Origin: CAYPTY01 sp964413935
GTDB lineage: Bacteria; Bacteroidota; Rhodothermia; Balneolales; Balneolaceae
DNA length: 64,000 nucleotides
Assembly: GCA_964413935.1 (NCBI GenBank)
Contig: CAYPTY010000005.1
Span: forward strand, 81,979 to 145,978
Direction of reading: 5' to 3'
Numbering within the stretch: position 1 is the first letter of the stretch; each line of letters opens with the position of its first letter. The notes beneath the pieces are model-generated. The model saw only the letters and a program-made list of their open reading frames with translations. It was not told where the DNA came from and searched no databases. Shown here one piece after another: positions 10,401 to 18,431 of this stretch. Both the position numbers and the translations under genes were made by a program.

Positions 10401-12162
10401 AATTCAGGTCAATATACAACTGATGAATATCCAGGCTGTCACCGTTTACGACAGAGGATTCCACATCGATGCTCAGCTTTCCGAAGAGTTCTGCCAGGCT
10501 GTTCCCCTGGGCTTCCAGGTCAATATTGAAATCGGTATTGGTGTAATCCAGCCCATTTATGCTGGCAAAATCAGTGATGTCCAGTTCTTTGACTTCCCCA
10601 TCCAGGGTATAGGTATTGCTTTCGCCCGTAAGATTAATTTCTGCGTTCAAATTGGCGAAAGCTTCTTCACTGGAAACAAAGAAAAGCGGGTTCATCCGGC
10701 CAGAATCCAGGGTAGATCGAATACGGATCACATCGAAGCTAAATTCATTGACGCGGGTATCGTCGAGCATCAAATCAACATTACCATTGCCTGCCAGCAG
10801 ATTCAGGGCATCCGATCTGATGTTAAGCTTTCCATTAAAGGATGTTTCTTCAACAGATGCGGTCAGAAGTTCTCCAATATTCAGGCTGTCCATCTCAAGC
10901 TGCAGTTCATAACCCTGATCCTGCTGTAAAGCAATAATTCCATCCAGTTTAAGTGATCCTCTGTCGCTTTGCAGATTCATATTCAGGCTTAAGCTGTCCG
11001 CATCACCATTGAGGTAACCACTGTAAGATAAATCCCGGATGGCATCCTGCTGTACGTCCGTCAATTCCAGTAAAGGCAGGTCATATCCATTTATGAAAGC
11101 CTGCTCAAGATGAAAATCGTAACGGATATCCGGAGGGTTACTACCGTTATCCAGTTTGCCGTTTAAAACCAGCAAATGTTCATTGGAAATGAGACTAAGT
11201 CTTTCAAATTCGAAGGAGTCCAATTTACCTTCACCGCGTATGTTCAGTCTCAGATTATCCAAGGGCAGATCCCCGCTGTACATACGGTCCAGTTCATTCA
11301 GGTCCAGATAGGAATCCGAAAGATTCATACGCAGATCCGCTGTTTTCAGTAATTCCCTAAAGCCAGAAGAGCCAAAGACAACCCCACCCATTTCAAAGTC
11401 AAAGTCAAGAAAGGAAGCTCCGGCTACCAGTCTGAATGCATTAAACTCCAGGAAATTCTCATCGCTGAAGATTTGTCCACTCAATCGAAATTGATCAATC
11501 TCACCCTCTTCCAGTTCAAAGCCCAGTCTCTCGATATCCAGAAAACGCTGTTCTCGGCTCATGTCCACAAACAGGTCGGCATCCAGTTTGCGAATTTTTA
11601 TTTCATCCGGCAACACCAGCGTTTTGTCGGTTACATTGTGCCGTCCTAAGTCAATTTCACCATTTCGGACCCGGATATTGGGAATAAAAAAAGCTATTTC
11701 AGTTTCTGAGGCTGTAGTACCGTTGTCTGCGGTTGGGTTTCGGGAATTAAATGCGGTAAGCAGGCTCTTTCCATCCGGATCTTCATTGAAATCCACCACC
11801 GGATTGGTGATATCAAAACGATTGAATACTAAGCGGTCATTGAGCAATTGAAAGGGTTCGATGCCCAGTATGAGGCTGTCGGCCTGCAGCATGGCTTCGA
11901 TAGAGGATGAATCCGGATAGATGCGAACAGCAGACATCCGGAACTCATAGGGTATAATTCCGTCGAGAGTCCCAATACTGAGAACCCCTTCAAATTGCTG
12001 AGAGAAGATTTCTTCAGCTTTACCTGCAATGTAGTTTTTGGTGGACTTTAGCTGAAGGACACCGAAAAGCAGTACGGAAAGCAGAACAAGGGTAGTCAGG
12101 GCCAGCAGCAAGAAGCGCCAGAAAAAATCCCAGATTTTATGTGACCACCTTAGTATTCCCAT
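7474..12162 (-). CDS. tamB: TamB-like translocation and assembly module protein
   Basis: This 1562-residue protein begins with a basic stretch and one transmembrane anchor (about residues 14-35, LLLALTTLVLLSVLLFGV). A very long beta-rich body follows with repeated short strands, as in AsmA/TamB proteins that form a hydrophobic groove across the periplasm. The C-terminal third carries TamB (DUF490) features: GRYDIQSGNYNFVSGEIFSR, the GGSIVFEGPPDDARLNLTAVY segment, and a final strand-rich region with repeated L/N/Q motifs. Known roles are outer-membrane protein assembly with TamA and, in more recent work, phospholipid transport between membranes. The C-terminal tail is basic (GIKKSKKK). It lies between aroB and rnr with short gaps. 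No TamA-like partner is adjacent, although the barrel protein two genes downstream could serve. Confidence 0.88.
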   Translation of the reverse strand: MGILRWSHKIWDFFWRFLLLALTTLVLLSVLLFGVLQLKSTKNYIAGKAEEIFSQQFEGVLSIGTLDGIIPYEFRMSAVRIYPDSSSIEAMLQADSLILGIEPFQLLNDRLVFNRFDITNPVVDFNEDPDGKSLLTAFNSRNPTADNGTTASETEIAFFIPNIRVRNGEIDLGRHNVTDKTLVLPDEIKIRKLDADLFVDMSREQRFLDIERLGFELEEGEIDQFRLSGQIFSDENFLEFNAFRLVAGASFLDFDFEMGGVVFGSSGFRELLKTADLRMNLSDSYLDLNELDRMYSGDLPLDNLRLNIRGEGKLDSFEFERLSLISNEHLLVLNGKLDNGSNPPDIRYDFHLEQAFINGYDLPLLELTDVQQDAIRDLSYSGYLNGDADSLSLNMNLQSDRGSLKLDGIIALQQDQGYELQLEMDSLNIGELLTASVEETSFNGKLNIRSDALNLLAGNGNVDLMLDDTRVNEFSFDVIRIRSTLDSGRMNPLFFVSSEEAFANLNAEINLTGESNTYTLDGEVKELDITDFASINGLDYTNTDFNIDLEAQGNSLAELFGKLSIDVESSVVNGDSLDIHQLYIDLNSPEEARVLRLTSTPMDLVLSGDINPERIRSVGMHWLDYFVKRYEDEIIFAADHEVRPDSLIAQNTGRLELSYDLQAKDLSILNRYIPTLPEITSTAQLIGNINADSRNLLFNLSLVDVFNTFDEVLVDSLTAQITGNFRYNSRIRDFSGLEINSGIKNIEIGDYQLQGVRIASRLQNDSLYFYQKIDTLGEDARFELLADLSLKDTEHALTIRDILLGNKNYQWLNLSQPVIRYTNQKELIIDEFLAVNDEQLLRLNGVISQDVRDSMQYNIQNIDLSDLSELINGRIAFAGILNGEFSTRSLTQSPSIQGKLEIEKLSFSDNIVGDITINSAFNADLNRFDTQISILTDSTKYPDYFIRNNRSGQNIRIDGYINAPDLETQTVPDSLYYFDLAFNEIDMWIFPFIAPKVFTEMEGRVTGSGYFRGNLEDYDFEVEYSADESIYIQPRFLQTYYYALGNLVFSSARGLEFSDFFIIDPSGGMATLNGRYDFNNFSQNHDIDLRLEMDEFHFLNNSFSIDSPFYGDAFGTGTVVMTGTSFNPVLATEGPVVLTQGTSIGVQLLEETTVEQNRKFIRRVKSFDQTNEQTPENGTVLPGNEVIDPRELSFNERFTLDMSFESSQAIGVNLIFDPVTGDQISSRGNLRMQISLEDQALRMFGRYDIQSGNYNFVSGEIFSRRLSLEPGGSIVFEGPPDDARLNLTAVYNSRPDVRSLSCTNQDRINDPNELPQRRPVELALNIGGTLSAIENNFRFRLPNALDNIQDNTLQTQLNALNSTEDEKLLQATSLLLTGRFVPICSSQDQNNTIASGLSGSSVVLNPFLSSQVISPLLSSQINSLLKSDVSSLDIDFNLNEFNQVDLGVALRLYNDRLVFRREGQLTGQQSNIGDLGATYRINQTISVTAFHRQDPSFNSGLSSTTQQVQDINGVGIEAQIEFDSGNEFFSKIGRFFGRLFGIKKSKKKNADDSQITASKNNP

Positions 12163-12189
12163 ATCGATTTGCCCAACGGAGCAGTACCT

Positions 12190-13284
12190 CTATTCGAATG
12201 TTTTTATGATAAATTCCCAGGCTGCTTTCATCTGATGTTCATCCACAAGCTCATAAACAGCTGCGGTACCGGCTTTTTCAACCAAAGCCGCACGAATACG
12301 CCCGTCTTTCACCTTTTTGTCTCTATACATTAACTCATTCAGCGACGCGATATTTCCTTTTAAAGCCTTAAGGTCCAAGTTATATAACTTCCTGAAGTCC
12401 ATAAGGATATCCGGTGTGGCTTCCAATCCCATCAAACGCCCGAGTTCCAGCTCTGCCAGCATGCCGGCAAAAACCGCTTCACCGTGGTTAATGGTGTCGT
12501 AACCGGTGAAATTTTCAATGGCATGGCCAAAGGTGTGTCCAAAATTTAACAACTCTCTCAGACCGGCTTCCTTGGCATCTCTGCATACAATATCCGCTTT
12601 GATGGAGGCGCTACTGCTAATGAGATCCTTCCATTTTCCGGGGCTGGAAAAGGCCTGATCCTGAATCAGTTTTTGGCATTGTGTGATAATATCCGGTTCA
12701 CGGATCGACCCATATTTCAGGATTTCGCTGATACCATTAATCCAGTCGCGCTGATCAAGGGTGTTCAGGAAATTCAGATCACAATACACAGCTTTAGGCT
12801 GATAAAATGAACCAATCAGGTTTTTTCCGGTGCTGTGGTTGATACCGGTTTTCCCGCCAATGGCGGAATCCACCATAGCCAGCAATGTGGTGGCAACCTG
12901 AATAAGCGGGATTCCGCGCAGGGCTGTTGAAGCAACAAAACCTGCCAGATCGCCAGTAACTCCGCCACCCATGGCAATAAGCGGGGACTGCCGGCTGGCT
13001 CCTTTTTGCAGCAGAAAATCCAGTGCATGTTCATACTGCCGCATGTTTTTGCTTTGCTCACCCGAAGGGATCACATGCACATGGCTCTCCCCTTCCAATG
13101 AATCTCTGAAGACTTCAATTTCCTGAGCATAAAGTTCTGAAACCCGTTCATCTATAAGCAAAAAGACCGGATTGCGGCTTTGAAACCATTCAGCCCGGGC
13201 CAAATCAGTGCTGAACAGACCATTGCCAATGTGGATGGTGTATTCCAGCTCTTCCTGAACCTGTATATGTAGTTGCTCAGACAT
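12190..13284 (-). CDS. aroB: 3-dehydroquinate synthase
   Basis: AroB converts DAHP to 3-dehydroquinate, the second step of the shikimate pathway. It uses NAD and a divalent metal. The NAD-binding motif GGGVTGDLAGF and the segment TTLLAMVDSAIGGKTGIN are present, and the metal-ligand region NFGHTFGHAIE is intact. The 364-residue length is normal. I chose ATG 13284 (MSEQLHIQ); an in-frame ATG at 13296 would add MHHA. With either start the gene overlaps the end of aroK, so the pair is probably translationally coupled. It is followed 27 bases later by the TamB-like gene. Confidence 0.96.
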   Translation of the reverse strand: MSEQLHIQVQEELEYTIHIGNGLFSTDLARAEWFQSRNPVFLLIDERVSELYAQEIEVFRDSLEGESHVHVIPSGEQSKNMRQYEHALDFLLQKGASRQSPLIAMGGGVTGDLAGFVASTALRGIPLIQVATTLLAMVDSAIGGKTGINHSTGKNLIGSFYQPKAVYCDLNFLNTLDQRDWINGISEILKYGSIREPDIITQCQKLIQDQAFSSPGKWKDLISSSASIKADIVCRDAKEAGLRELLNFGHTFGHAIENFTGYDTINHGEAVFAGMLAELELGRLMGLEATPDILMDFRKLYNLDLKALKGNIASLNELMYRDKKVKDGRIRAALVEKAGTAAVYELVDEHQMKAAWEFIIKTFE

Positions 13285-13837
13285 GGCGTGATGCACGTTT
13301 GATCAGGTCATCAATAAGTTTATCCACAGAGGCATACTGATCCCGCATAAGCTTAATTTGAGCCTGTTCGTAAAGGGGTTTTCTTTTGTTGTATAAGTGA
13401 GTCAGATCAGTCCTGAGCTCACTATCCTGTTTTATGTTGCCGTCTTTATCCAGTAGCAAAGGCCTGGATGCATCCTTCCTGATTCGTTCAAGAAGCACTT
13501 CAAATGGTGTATCGATAAAGATAAGCAATCCGAACAACTTTATATGATCTACCACACGCTGGTTCTGCAGGCTGCCTCCGCCCAGTGCATAGATCCCTTT
13601 TGTTTCCGGAAGCATTGTTTTTAGGGTCCGCCATTCCAGTTCCCGAAAGTAGGCTTCTCCATCCTCACTGAAAATTTCCGGAATGCTTCTGCCATCCTTC
13701 TTTTCAATTTCCTTATCCAGATCAATGAATTCTGCCTGCACTCGTTCAGCCAGCTTTTTACCGATGGTTGTTTTTCCGGTTCCCATGAATCCACAGAGAA
13801 AGATGGAATCAGAAAATTTCCTGTCAATCAGTTTCAT
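13277..13837 (-). CDS. aroK: Shikimate kinase
   Basis: Shikimate kinase phosphorylates shikimate at the 3-hydroxyl using ATP. The 186-residue protein has the P-loop GFMGTGKTT (residues 16-24), the shikimate-binding DLDKEIEKKDGRSIPEIF segment with Asp at 39/41, the arginine-bearing EAYFRELEW, and the glycine motif ALGGGSL. Downstream, RPLLLDKDG and KRKPLYEQA fit the LID and final nucleotide-binding regions. The gene begins 3 bases after the NFACT-family gene ends and overlaps the start of aroB, so aroK and aroB form a coupled shikimate pair. Confidence 0.95.
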   Translation of the reverse strand: MKLIDRKFSDSIFLCGFMGTGKTTIGKKLAERVQAEFIDLDKEIEKKDGRSIPEIFSEDGEAYFRELEWRTLKTMLPETKGIYALGGGSLQNQRVVDHIKLFGLLIFIDTPFEVLLERIRKDASRPLLLDKDGNIKQDSELRTDLTHLYNKRKPLYEQAQIKLMRDQYASVDKLIDDLIKRASRHV

Positions 13838-13839
13838 AT

Positions 13840-15414
13840 TCAGGGATGCTCCGGTTTTACCATGATTACTTCTTCCCGATCCACCTTTACCAGTCCGGGA
13901 GCGGCCCCTTTTGGTTTCCGGATAAATTTACGTTTGGTGAAGATTACCGGAACCAGGTCAGAACCCTTCAGTTTCGAATTGTATGCCGCATAGGAAGCTG
14001 CTTTTTCTATGATTTCGGGCGGTGGATATTCCTGAGTATTGTTCATACGGATGATTACATGAGATCCCCCGACGCCCCGTGCATGCAGCCACAAGTCCTC
14101 TTTATGACTGAGTTGCAGCAGTTTGTCATTGCTCCGCGCATTCTTACCAATCCAGATATCATAGCTGCCTGCAGAGGCTTCAAAATAAGCTTTGCTTTCT
14201 TTTTCCTGTTTATTCCCGCTGTCAATGAGTTCATCAAATGCTTTATTCCAATCCTTCAAAGCACTGAAGTTTTCCACCTTTTCGAGAGCCTGCAAAGCCT
14301 CTTCCACTGCATTTAATTCAGCTTCCCGTATGGGCTTTTCCTTTTTAGCCTGCTCAAAGCTTTCACGGCTGTTTCTGGCCTTTCCGTAGTAATATTCTGC
14401 GTTTTCAGCGAGGTTTTTACCTTTTTTCAGAGGTATTTTAAGCTCTTTGCCTTCATTGTAGAAATCCTGAACATTCAGTGAATTTCCCTCCGCAGTCAGA
14501 TGTGCACTGGACATGAGTAAGTGGCCATATTTTTCAAATGTTTCTGCTTTTTCAAGTCCCTGTTCGGCTTTTGAGAGATTTTTCACCGTACTTCGCAGTT
14601 TTTTTACTTTTTTCAGCAGCTGCTTTTCGATGCTTTCCTTTTCGTCATCAATGCGGTTCTCCCGCGATAAAGAGCGATAGGCAAAACGAATGGCTTCATC
14701 CGCTGATTCAAACTCCTTTATAACCTGACCCGGAAACAGCTTTTCATCCAGCATAACGATACTGTAATCCTCCATGACCCGGTATAAACCACCTTCCTGA
14801 AGCTGCTGGGTAATTTGCCGGGTAAAGGCTTGCAGTTTCTCATCACCTGCTTTATCAAGTTGGTGAATTTCGATGAGCTCATTTAACAGGTCTCTGGGCA
14901 ACAGAGGGTTCATCCCTGTTATTTTGTCTCTGGACTGTTTGGTCGAGGACTGTTCTCTGAAAAATTGCACTTCTCTGGCTACCGGTCCCGATTTACCCTT
15001 CTCTTTATCCGGCTGCCTGAATGCGTCGATCACCTCATTTTCTTTTATCAAAAGGGCATTAGGTTTAGGGCCAAACAAACGGAAGCTGATCTGATAATCA
15101 TCTTCAAACAAAAGATTAACAAAGCGGTCATGCTGAGTTAAAGTTACATCCGTAATGTGCTTTTTATACAACACCTCAAAGAATTCAGGGGTATTACTTT
15201 TTTTGGCCGGCCTGTGACGATCGGTAAAGAGGCAGGAAAATTTCGGATCCGCGGAAAATATCAGCCTGAATTCTTCGTCTATATTTTGTTCGTCATTACT
15301 GAGATAGAATTCAAGGGTATCACGATAGGGAGTGATTACTCTGCGCAGAGCAGCACCGGAGCATTTGTTTCTTAGCTCCTCGCTTAGATATATTAACAGG
15401 TAGTAATTATTCAT
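13840..15414 (-). CDS. NFACT-family RNA-binding protein (RqcH-like)
   Basis: The 524-residue protein opens with MNNYYLLIYLSEELRN, the typical NFACT-N start. It continues through a helix-hairpin-helix and long coiled-coil middle (about 250-390, rich in K/E). It ends with an NFACT-R (DUF814) domain containing YDIWIGKNARSNDKL, LWLHARGVGGSHVIIR and a basic KRKFIRKPKG tail. Bacterial RqcH binds obstructed 50S subunits and directs addition of C-terminal alanine tails to stalled nascent chains. Family membership is clear. The tail-adding function is inferred, since not every NFACT protein has been tested. It is the first gene of the minus-strand run; only 25 bases separate its start from the divergent gene at 15440. 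Confidence 0.88.
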   Translation of the reverse strand: MNNYYLLIYLSEELRNKCSGAALRRVITPYRDTLEFYLSNDEQNIDEEFRLIFSADPKFSCLFTDRHRPAKKSNTPEFFEVLYKKHITDVTLTQHDRFVNLLFEDDYQISFRLFGPKPNALLIKENEVIDAFRQPDKEKGKSGPVAREVQFFREQSSTKQSRDKITGMNPLLPRDLLNELIEIHQLDKAGDEKLQAFTRQITQQLQEGGLYRVMEDYSIVMLDEKLFPGQVIKEFESADEAIRFAYRSLSRENRIDDEKESIEKQLLKKVKKLRSTVKNLSKAEQGLEKAETFEKYGHLLMSSAHLTAEGNSLNVQDFYNEGKELKIPLKKGKNLAENAEYYYGKARNSRESFEQAKKEKPIREAELNAVEEALQALEKVENFSALKDWNKAFDELIDSGNKQEKESKAYFEASAGSYDIWIGKNARSNDKLLQLSHKEDLWLHARGVGGSHVIIRMNNTQEYPPPEIIEKAASYAAYNSKLKGSDLVPVIFTKRKFIRKPKGAAPGLVKVDREEVIMVKPEHP

Positions 15415-15439
15415 TCGGGATTCTGAGTTTTACCAACAT

Positions 15440-16093
15440 ATGCAATATCCAATCTTCTCCTCCATCATAAACACGATCGATGCCTCATTAACCAAGCGGG
15501 GCATAGCTACGAAAAAGTTTAAGACCTGGGAAGATAACAGAATTAATGCTTCCGGATTAGAGATAGCCATAAACCTGAGTCGCAGTTCAGAATACATTAA
15601 AACGCTTGCCATCAATCTGGACTGGGATAAATTTAAAGAAGCGCGATTGGCCATCTTACTTGAAGGGATGGATAATCATCCGGTACTGAAAGAATTATCG
15701 GAAGAAGAAGTAAAAGTTCCGCCCATGGTGGATATTGAAATGGCCTGGCAGTTCGATGTGGAAAAATGTCAGCCAGTGCTGCCCGGGGTAACGGGTAATT
15801 ATCGCATTGAAAATGCGAGTCGATGGATGGAATCCATTTCACGCGAAATGAACGAACTGCTCACCAATGAAGAAATTATCACGCGCTGGCATGTAGAGGT
15901 GGACGGAGACCGCAAAGGTCGTTATCTCTCTGCCATTCACCTCATCTCCTATTTTCAGTACAACATGAGTGAACTGCATAATCTGAATGACATCAAGCAT
16001 TTCCTGAATCTTCAGATTCATGATTTGCTGAGAAAAGCGAACAAGGTCATTTATCAGTCGGATCACATTATTACTGAAACCATTGCCGCCTGA
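15440..16093 (+). CDS. Uncharacterised 217-residue cytoplasmic protein
   Basis: I do not recognise this family. The predicted protein has no signal peptide or membrane segment and no obvious catalytic motif. It has mixed alpha/beta composition with an early segment rich in polar residues (FKTWEDNRINASGLEIAI) and a helical C-terminus (LQIHDLLRKANKVIYQSD). Base composition and codon use look like the neighbours, so I take it as a real, lineage-typical gene. ATG 15440 is the only reasonable start, because the next methionine is about 75 residues in. It is divergent from the NFACT gene with a 25-base gap, so its promoter must lie within that gap or inside the neighbour's coding region. Confidence 0.75.
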   Translation: MQYPIFSSIINTIDASLTKRGIATKKFKTWEDNRINASGLEIAINLSRSSEYIKTLAINLDWDKFKEARLAILLEGMDNHPVLKELSEEEVKVPPMVDIEMAWQFDVEKCQPVLPGVTGNYRIENASRWMESISREMNELLTNEEIITRWHVEVDGDRKGRYLSAIHLISYFQYNMSELHNLNDIKHFLNLQIHDLLRKANKVIYQSDHIITETIAA

Positions 16094-16103
16094 GCAAAAA
16101 AAA

Positions 16104-16126
16104 GGCTTCTTACGAGGTAAGAAGCC
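16104..16126 (-). terminator. Intrinsic terminator after the 30-aa basic peptide gene
   Basis: A perfect 10-bp stem (16104-16113 with 16117-16126, 3-base loop) is followed on the minus strand by eight consecutive T residues (16103 down to 16096). It lies just past the stop of the small minus-strand gene and between convergent genes. The plus-strand side lacks a T run, so it should act mainly on minus-strand transcripts. Confidence 0.85.
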
Positions 16127-16132
16127 GGAAAA

Positions 16133-16225
16133 TTACTTTTTCTTCTTATGTCTGTTTTTTCTCAGACGCTTTTTTCTTTTGTGCTTCGCAATCTTTGCAC
16201 GCTTTCTTTTTTTACCGCTTGGCAT
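16133..16225 (-). CDS. AURKAIP1/COX24-domain basic peptide, 30 residues
   Basis: The frame from ATG 16225 to TAA 16133 encodes a 30-residue, extremely basic peptide beginning MPSGKKRKRAKIAKHKRKK and ending in RHKKKK. I recognise this as the tiny conserved Bacteroidota protein usually annotated as AURKAIP1/COX24 domain-containing. It is related to the C-terminus of mitochondrial ribosomal protein mS38. Its near-total Lys/Arg content fits an rRNA-binding ribosomal role, which is inference here. It is followed by a strong terminator and lies downstream of HU on the same strand. It is easily missed by gene callers because of its size. Confidence 0.9.
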   Translation of the reverse strand: MPSGKKRKRAKIAKHKRKKRLRKNRHKKKK

Positions 16226-16290
16226 GAATCAAAAAGTTTAATTGGCTGATTAAGGGCTGCAAATATACGAAGATTTGCCTAAAAAACTAT

Positions 16291-16584
16291 TCAGGATGCA
16301 ATCAGCTGAGCCTGATTTACTGATTCTTTAAATTCTTTGGATACCTTCAGTACCGGTACATGTTGTTCAGGTACAATCACTTCCTCGTTTGTTTTTGGAT
16401 TACGGGCAACACGCTGGGCTCTCTGCACAACTTTAAAGCTGCCAAATCCACGAAGCTCAATGGTTTCTCCTCTTTTCATAGCGTCAATAACCGTCTCTAG
16501 AAAGCCTTTAACCACGGCTTCGGTTTCCACCTTGGTAAGTCCGGTTGAGGATGCGATGATATCTACAATATCTGCTTTTGTCAT
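16291..16584 (-). CDS. HU/IHF-family DNA-binding protein
   Basis: The 97-residue protein has the standard HU/IHF fold signature. An N-terminal helical dimerisation part (MTKADIVDIIASSTGL) is followed by GETIELRGFGSFKVVQR and the DNA-intercalating arm RVARNPKTNEEVIVPEQHVPVLK, with the conserved RNPKT. It bends DNA and compacts the nucleoid as a dimer. A long region of about 200 bases separates it from the divergent symporter gene and must hold both promoters. The 30-aa basic peptide gene follows 65 bases downstream and may be co-transcribed. Confidence 0.93.
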   Translation of the reverse strand: MTKADIVDIIASSTGLTKVETEAVVKGFLETVIDAMKRGETIELRGFGSFKVVQRAQRVARNPKTNEEVIVPEQHVPVLKVSKEFKESVNQAQLIAS

Positions 16585-16793
16585 TGGTCTGATTTTTATT
16601 AAAACTCCTACTCACTGCACGACTGCGTGATCAACTACGGTAAAAGGACACCAAAACCTAAATCGTTCACTTGAGCAGTATATTTTTTAACAAGGCCTTT
16701 GGAAGGTTCCTAAAATATTGTGTCAAAAATCCATTATACTTTCAACTTCTTGTTTCAGAGTAGACGAATACATAATTAACCTATTTATTACAG

Positions 16794-18431
16794 ATGGAAG
16801 TTTTTGAGAACGTAGTCCATTTTCTCAACGACCTAGTATGGTCCAAACCCTCCGCTTTTCCCCTGATGATTGCCGTACTTTTGGGATACGGTATCTTTAT
16901 CACGCTAAGACTTGGCTTTGTTCAACTGCGCAGATTTGCCCATGGCATCAAAGTGGTAAGCGGTTACTATGACAGTGAGGAAGACACCGGAGATGTAAAC
17001 CACTTTCAGGCCCTGACCACCGCCCTATCCGCAACGGTTGGTATCGGTAACATTGCCGGGGTAGCGATTGCCATTCATTACGGCGGACCGGGTGCTCTTG
17101 TATGGATGTGGCTCACAGCCTTTCTTGGAATGGCCGTAAAATACTCTGAATGCACGCTGGCCGTGAAGTATCGTGTTGTCAATGATGATGGCTCCGTTTC
17201 TGGCGGTCCTATGTATTACATCGAGAAGGGTCTTGGCCCGAACTGGAAATGGCTGGCTGCCGGTTTTGCAGGACTGGCCGTTATCTGTTCTTTTCTGACC
17301 GGTAATGCTGTACAGGCCAATACCATTTCAGATGTGATGTATGCCGAATTCACCATTCCTGTGTGGGTTACCGGTATCGTATCAGCCCTGACCGTAGCCT
17401 TTGTCATCATTGGAGGGATCAAGCGAATAGGGAATGTAACGGCCAAACTTATGCCTTTGATGGCAACCATTTATATTCTTGGAGCCCTTACTATTCTGAT
17501 TTTAAATTATGAAAATATCATCCCAAGCTTTGGCCTGATCTTTGAAAGCGCCTTCAAGCCTAAAGCCGGACTTTTCGGTGCCGGGTCCGGTGCTTTTATG
17601 GTAACCATGGTCTGGGGTATTAAACGGGGCCTCTTTTCAAATGAAGCCGGACAGGGATCGGCACCCATCGCCCATGGTGCTGCTAAAACAGAAGAACCGG
17701 TTCGTGAAGGCGTAGTTGCTCTTCTGGAGCCTTTCATTGACACCATTGTGGTGTGTACTATGACCGGTTTGGTTATTGTGTCTACCGGAGTATGGGATCA
17801 GCGGCATCCATCTGTTTTTGAATCAAGCAGTGCGGACTACGAGTACACCATCGATAATGACGAACAGGTTTTGTTGGTTGATGATGGCAAAATCCTGAAT
17901 GGGCGCATCAGCCGGAATGACGGTCCTGTAGCTGAGCTTTTCCTGGATGAGAGCAATACCCAACCTTTCAGCGGGCGCATCGAAGTACGAGATGGCCTCA
18001 CTACCTTCATTACCTCTGCCGAGGAAGAAATCACCGTTTTGCATACGGCAACACTTGAAAACGGGGCACCCTTAACCACAGTGGCCTTTCAGAAAGGCTT
18101 GTCCCCTATTTTAGGCGGTAAAGGCGGTGGGTACATTGTTGCGGTCTGTGTTTTGTTGTTCGGGATCTCTACATCTATCAGCTGGAGTTATTATGGCGAC
18201 CGCTCCATTCAATATCTTGCAGGCGACAATTCGATAATCTATTACAAGGTGATCTACATCATGATGCACTTTGTGGGGGCCGTTCTTACCCTTGAAACCG
18301 TCTGGGCCATCGGGGATATTGCCCTCGGGCTTATGACCTTCCCTAACCTGATCGGACTCTTTGCCCTATCAGGGGTGGTGGCCACCTCTTCAAAGGTGTA
18401 CTTTGCCAAGATGAAAGAGCAAAAATCGTGA
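16794..18431 (+). CDS. Alanine/glycine:cation symporter (AGCS family) with extra-membrane insert
   Basis: The 545-residue integral membrane protein is a sodium- or proton-coupled alanine/glycine symporter. Family marks include ALSATVGIGNIAGVA, GPGALVWMWLTAFLGMAVKY, GGPMYYIEKGLG and RGLFSNEAGQGSAPIAHGAAKT. Typical members are about 440-490 residues. The excess is a hydrophilic insert of about 85-90 residues (about 335-422; bases 17796-18059) between the TM segment VVCTMTGLVIVSTGVW and the usual GAPLTTVAF motif. The insert is beta-strand-like and acidic (for example YTIDNDEQVLLVDDGKILNG). The gene ends in a four-base overlap with upp. Substrate preference cannot be read from the sequence. Confidence 0.9.
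   Translation: MEVFENVVHFLNDLVWSKPSAFPLMIAVLLGYGIFITLRLGFVQLRRFAHGIKVVSGYYDSEEDTGDVNHFQALTTALSATVGIGNIAGVAIAIHYGGPGALVWMWLTAFLGMAVKYSECTLAVKYRVVNDDGSVSGGPMYYIEKGLGPNWKWLAAGFAGLAVICSFLTGNAVQANTISDVMYAEFTIPVWVTGIVSALTVAFVIIGGIKRIGNVTAKLMPLMATIYILGALTILILNYENIIPSFGLIFESAFKPKAGLFGAGSGAFMVTMVWGIKRGLFSNEAGQGSAPIAHGAAKTEEPVREGVVALLEPFIDTIVVCTMTGLVIVSTGVWDQRHPSVFESSSADYEYTIDNDEQVLLVDDGKILNGRISRNDGPVAELFLDESNTQPFSGRIEVRDGLTTFITSAEEEITVLHTATLENGAPLTTVAFQKGLSPILGGKGGGYIVAVCVLLFGISTSISWSYYGDRSIQYLAGDNSIIYYKVIYIMMHFVGAVLTLETVWAIGDIALGLMTFPNLIGLFALSGVVATSSKVYFAKMKEQKS

Noticed and set aside
10423..10929. 168-codon plus-strand frame opposite the TamB-like gene
   Set aside because: It is a shadow of the TamB-like coding sequence, with no start signal and no motifs.
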